The notes under the pieces: model-generated
The model's database searches: none
Told to the model about the DNA's origin: nothing
What the model saw: the letters and a program-made list of their open reading frames with translations, nothing else
Translations under genes and position numbers: made by a program
Assembly (NCBI GenBank): GCA_021159105.1
Contig: JAGGSM010000210.1
Coordinates: forward strand, 1 to 7,338
Reading direction: 5' to 3'
Origin: Candidatus Bipolaricaulota bacterium
GTDB lineage: Bacteria; Bipolaricaulota; Bipolaricaulia; UBA7950; UBA9294
DNA length: 7,338 nucleotides
Shown here: one piece after another, positions 5,025 through 7,338 of the stretch
Position numbering within the stretch: position 1 is the stretch's first letter
Layout: every line of letters begins with the position of its first letter

Positions 5025-7279
5025 TATTCTATCTCCTCAGTGTGGTGGCAATCCTTGTTGCTGCAGACGAGCTTCCCTTTCTTCTCCACCAGTACACCGC
5101 TATCGCACGCCGGACAGAGCTTGACCGGCTTCTCGCTCACGGCAAAGCGACAATCGGGGTACCTGCTGCAGCTGTAGAAGGTGCGTCGGCGTTTGGCGGA
5201 GTACTTCTCCACCAGCACCCCCTCCTTGCACACGGGGCAGGGGACACCGGTGGAGACAGAGGCCGTCTTCCCACACTCCGGGTTCGTGCACTTGTAGTAG
5301 CGACCGTACCTTCCCGACTTGAGTTCCATCGGTGAGCCGCACTCCGGGCAGGGAATCTGATGCTCGCGTGCTTCCTTCTCCATCTCCTCCAGCCCTTCGC
5401 GCAGGATAAGCTTTTCACCCTCGAAGTGATAGGGGAACTGCGGAGGAAGGTTCTTCGTGTTCTTGCACTCAGGGTAGTTCGAGCAGCCGAGGAAGTGCGA
5501 TCCCTTCCAGTAACGGAGTTCCATCGGCGCGCCGCACTTGTCGCACATTACATCGGTGAGGATATGGAAGCGGTGCTCCTTGCTGCCGTCGTTCGTCTCC
5601 TCAAACGCTTGCAGCCGCTTGGAAAAGGGAGCGTAGAACTCATCGAGGACGGCCTTTCGCGTCAGGGATCCCTCTTCGATCTTGTCGAGGTCCTCCTCCA
5701 TGTGTGCAGTGAACTCGCTCTCAACGGTGAGGGTGAAGTTCTGTTTGAGAAAATCGACCACTACCTGCCCGAGGAGGGTGGGGCGCAGGCTCCCTCCTTC
5801 CTTCACCGCGTAGCCGCGGTCCTGGATGACGGAGATGATCGAGGCGTACGTGCTCGGCCTGCCGATCCCTTCCTTCTCCAGCAGGTTCACCAGCCCGGCC
5901 TCGCTGTAGCGCCGTGGAGGCTCGGTGAACTTCTGCAGGCTGCTCACTTTCTCTAGCACAAGCTCCATCCCCTCGCGCAGCCCGCTTGGGAACTCCTTGT
6001 CCTGTGATCGCTGCTCGGGGAAGAGGACGAGGAAACCATCGAACGAGAGCGTGCTTCCGCTCGCCTCCAGCGTGTAGTCAGCTGCAGCTATCACTGCCTT
6101 GCGCTGCAGGTAGACCGCAGAGGTCATCTGCGCAGCGAGAAAGCGGTTGTAGATCAGGGTGTACAGCTTGCGCTGATCCGGAGAGAGGTGCCCGGCGACC
6201 GACTGGGGCGTGCGGGCAAGATCGGTCGGGCGGATCGCCTCGTGCGCGTCCTGCGCCTTCTTCTTGTTCTTGAAGTGGCGCGGTTTCTTCTCCAGGTACT
6301 TCTCACCGTACTTGCTCTCTATGATCTCCCGCGCGGCGGCGACGGCCTCGTCGGACATGCGCACCGAATCCGTACGCATGTAGGTGATCAACCCAACGCT
6401 CCCTTCAGGGAGGCTCACCCCTTCGTACAGCTCCTGGGCTATCTTCATCGTCCGCTTGGGGGTGAAGTGAAGGATAGAAGAGGCGGTCTGCTGAAGCGAG
6501 CTCGTGATGAACGGAGGGGAGGGCTGACGCCGGCGCTGTTTCTCCTCCAGTGCCGCAACTTCGATCTTCGCCGCGTGCAGCGCATCGATCACTTCCTGCG
6601 CTTGGTCCTTGTTGCGGATGACAAACTTCTTGCCGCCCTTCTTGGTCAGCTTAGCGCTGAACGGCTCGCCGTTTCTCACAAGTACCTCGATCTCCCAGTA
6701 CTCCTCAGGCACAAAGCGAGAGATCTCGTTCTCGCGATCGCACAGGAAACGGAGTGCCACGGACTGCACTCGCCCGGCAGAGAGACCCTCGAACCTGTTA
6801 CCGGCAAGCGCCTTGGAGAGGATCGGGCTCACCTGATAGCCGACGAGGCGATCGAGGATGCGGCGGGTGCGCTGCGCCTCCACCCGGTTCATGTTGATCT
6901 CCGTCGGCGACTTGAGCGCCTCCAGGATGACCTGCTTAGTGATCTCGTTGAATATCGGGCGCGAGAAGGCATCGTCATCCTTGATCACCCGTTTGAGGAT
7001 GGTGTACAGGTCATAGGCGATCGCCTCGCCCTCGCGGTCGTGGTCAGTCGCCAGGTAGACCCGTTCCGCGCCCTTGGCCGCATCGCGCAGCTCCTTCACG
7101 CGTTTCGTGCGCTTCGTCTCAAACTTCGGCTCGAACCCCTTCTCTATGTCAACGCCCAAGTCGTTACGCGGCAGATCCCGCACATGCCCCTGCGAGGAGA
7201 GGACCTTGTACCCCTTTCCCAGGTACTGGCCAATCGTCCGCGCCTTGGTCGGTGATTCAACGATTATCAGTTTATGCAA
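5024..7279 (-). CDS. topA: DNA topoisomerase I (type IA) with four C-terminal zinc ribbons
   Basis: TopA relaxes negative supercoils by nicking one strand through a 5'-phosphotyrosine and passing the other, using Mg2+. Numbered from the TTG at 7279 (751 residues): the TOPRIM domain begins KLIIVESPTKART, with E8 and the acidic triad DHDREGE (D79, D81, E83). AGRVQSVAL is at 168-176. The catalytic tyrosine is Y300 in LITYMRTDSVR, with R302 beside it. DAHEAIRPT is at 344-352 and EGIGRPSTYASII at 471-483. Four tetracysteine ribbons follow: C579/582/599/605, C644/647/664/669, C681/684/704/710 and C722/725/739/744, all complete. The start fits the family, whose members begin a few residues before LIIVESP, and AAAGGAG (7289-7295) lies nine bases upstream. 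It is convergent with the sigma gene, 60 bases away, and appears to be transcribed alone. Confidence 0.96.
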   Translation of the reverse strand: MHKLIIVESPTKARTIGQYLGKGYKVLSSQGHVRDLPRNDLGVDIEKGFEPKFETKRTKRVKELRDAAKGAERVYLATDHDREGEAIAYDLYTILKRVIKDDDAFSRPIFNEITKQVILEALKSPTEINMNRVEAQRTRRILDRLVGYQVSPILSKALAGNRFEGLSAGRVQSVALRFLCDRENEISRFVPEEYWEIEVLVRNGEPFSAKLTKKGGKKFVIRNKDQAQEVIDALHAAKIEVAALEEKQRRRQPSPPFITSSLQQTASSILHFTPKRTMKIAQELYEGVSLPEGSVGLITYMRTDSVRMSDEAVAAAREIIESKYGEKYLEKKPRHFKNKKKAQDAHEAIRPTDLARTPQSVAGHLSPDQRKLYTLIYNRFLAAQMTSAVYLQRKAVIAAADYTLEASGSTLSFDGFLVLFPEQRSQDKEFPSGLREGMELVLEKVSSLQKFTEPPRRYSEAGLVNLLEKEGIGRPSTYASIISVIQDRGYAVKEGGSLRPTLLGQVVVDFLKQNFTLTVESEFTAHMEEDLDKIEEGSLTRKAVLDEFYAPFSKRLQAFEETNDGSKEHRFHILTDVMCDKCGAPMELRYWKGSHFLGCSNYPECKNTKNLPPQFPYHFEGEKLILREGLEEMEKEAREHQIPCPECGSPMELKSGRYGRYYKCTNPECGKTASVSTGVPCPVCKEGVLVEKYSAKRRRTFYSCSRYPDCRFAVSEKPVKLCPACDSGVLVEKKGKLVCSNKDCHHTEEIE

Positions 7280-7288
7280 TTCTCTAGG

Positions 7289-7295
7289 CTCCTTT
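7289..7295 (-). promoter_or_regulatory. Shine-Dalgarno sequence supporting a TTG start for topA
   Basis: The reverse strand reads AAAGGAG, nine bases before the TTG at 7279. The alternative ATG at 7309 has no SD and overlaps the -10 box. Confidence 0.7.
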
Positions 7296-7307
7296 CTTGA
7301 TCCGCCC

Positions 7308-7336
7308 ATTATACAGATCAACTGAGGAAAGTCGAA
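7308..7336 (-). promoter_or_regulatory. putative topA promoter with consensus -10
   Basis: The reverse strand has a perfect TATAAT (7313-7308). The hexamer 17 bases upstream is TTCGAC (7336-7331), which matches TTGACA poorly, so the -35 is weak or the promoter is activator-dependent. Transcription would begin near 7301, with a leader of about 22 bases holding the SD. Confidence 0.55.
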
Positions 7337-7338
7337 GG

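Noticed and set aside
6188..7255. 355-codon plus-strand frame antisense to topA
   Set aside because: It is rich in R, L, H and D as expected of the complement of a GC-rich gene, with no SD and no family signature. The TopA catalytic domain is on the other strand.

Overview
The window is chromosomal core DNA from a bacterium with fairly high GC. It holds six genes and no mobile element, CRISPR array, tRNA or rRNA. The type IA topoisomerase, the RpoD-type sigma factor, the Shine-Dalgarno (SD) sequences and the sigma70-like promoters are clearly bacterial. The use of GTG and TTG starts, and a primary-type sigma factor with almost no region 1.1, would fit a deep-branching uncultured lineage such as Bipolaricaulota/OP1. 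That placement is a guess, not a measurement.

Left part (1-3077, minus strand): a tight operon reads right to left as tldD, pmbA (tldE) and a YpeA-like GNAT acetyltransferase that runs off the window edge. TldD and PmbA overlap by four bases (ATGA). PmbA and the acetyltransferase are three bases apart. A good sigma70-type promoter (TTGCCG, 17-bp spacer, TAGAAT) lies just upstream of tldD. TldD carries the metal-protease residues and PmbA is its non-catalytic partner, so together they should form the heterodimeric TldD/E peptidase.

Middle (3019-4018): divergent from tldD is a small exported protein of unknown function (GTG start) with an N-terminal signal peptide and a second hydrophobic helix at its C-terminus. 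It is followed by a weak intrinsic terminator that overlaps a strong extended -10 promoter. The transcript from this promoter would begin with about 120 nt that can fold into a branched structure closed by a 10-bp helix, directly ahead of the sigma gene. This leader is the least explained element in the window.

Right part (4019-7338): the sigma-70 factor on the plus strand converges on topA on the minus strand. The 60-bp gap between them holds a long, nearly perfect hairpin. topA is full length with four tetracysteine zinc ribbons. Its start is best placed at a TTG codon, because the ATG upstream of it lies inside a consensus TATAAT. The sigma factor and topoisomerase I both act on transcription and DNA topology, but they have separate promoters and are not an operon.
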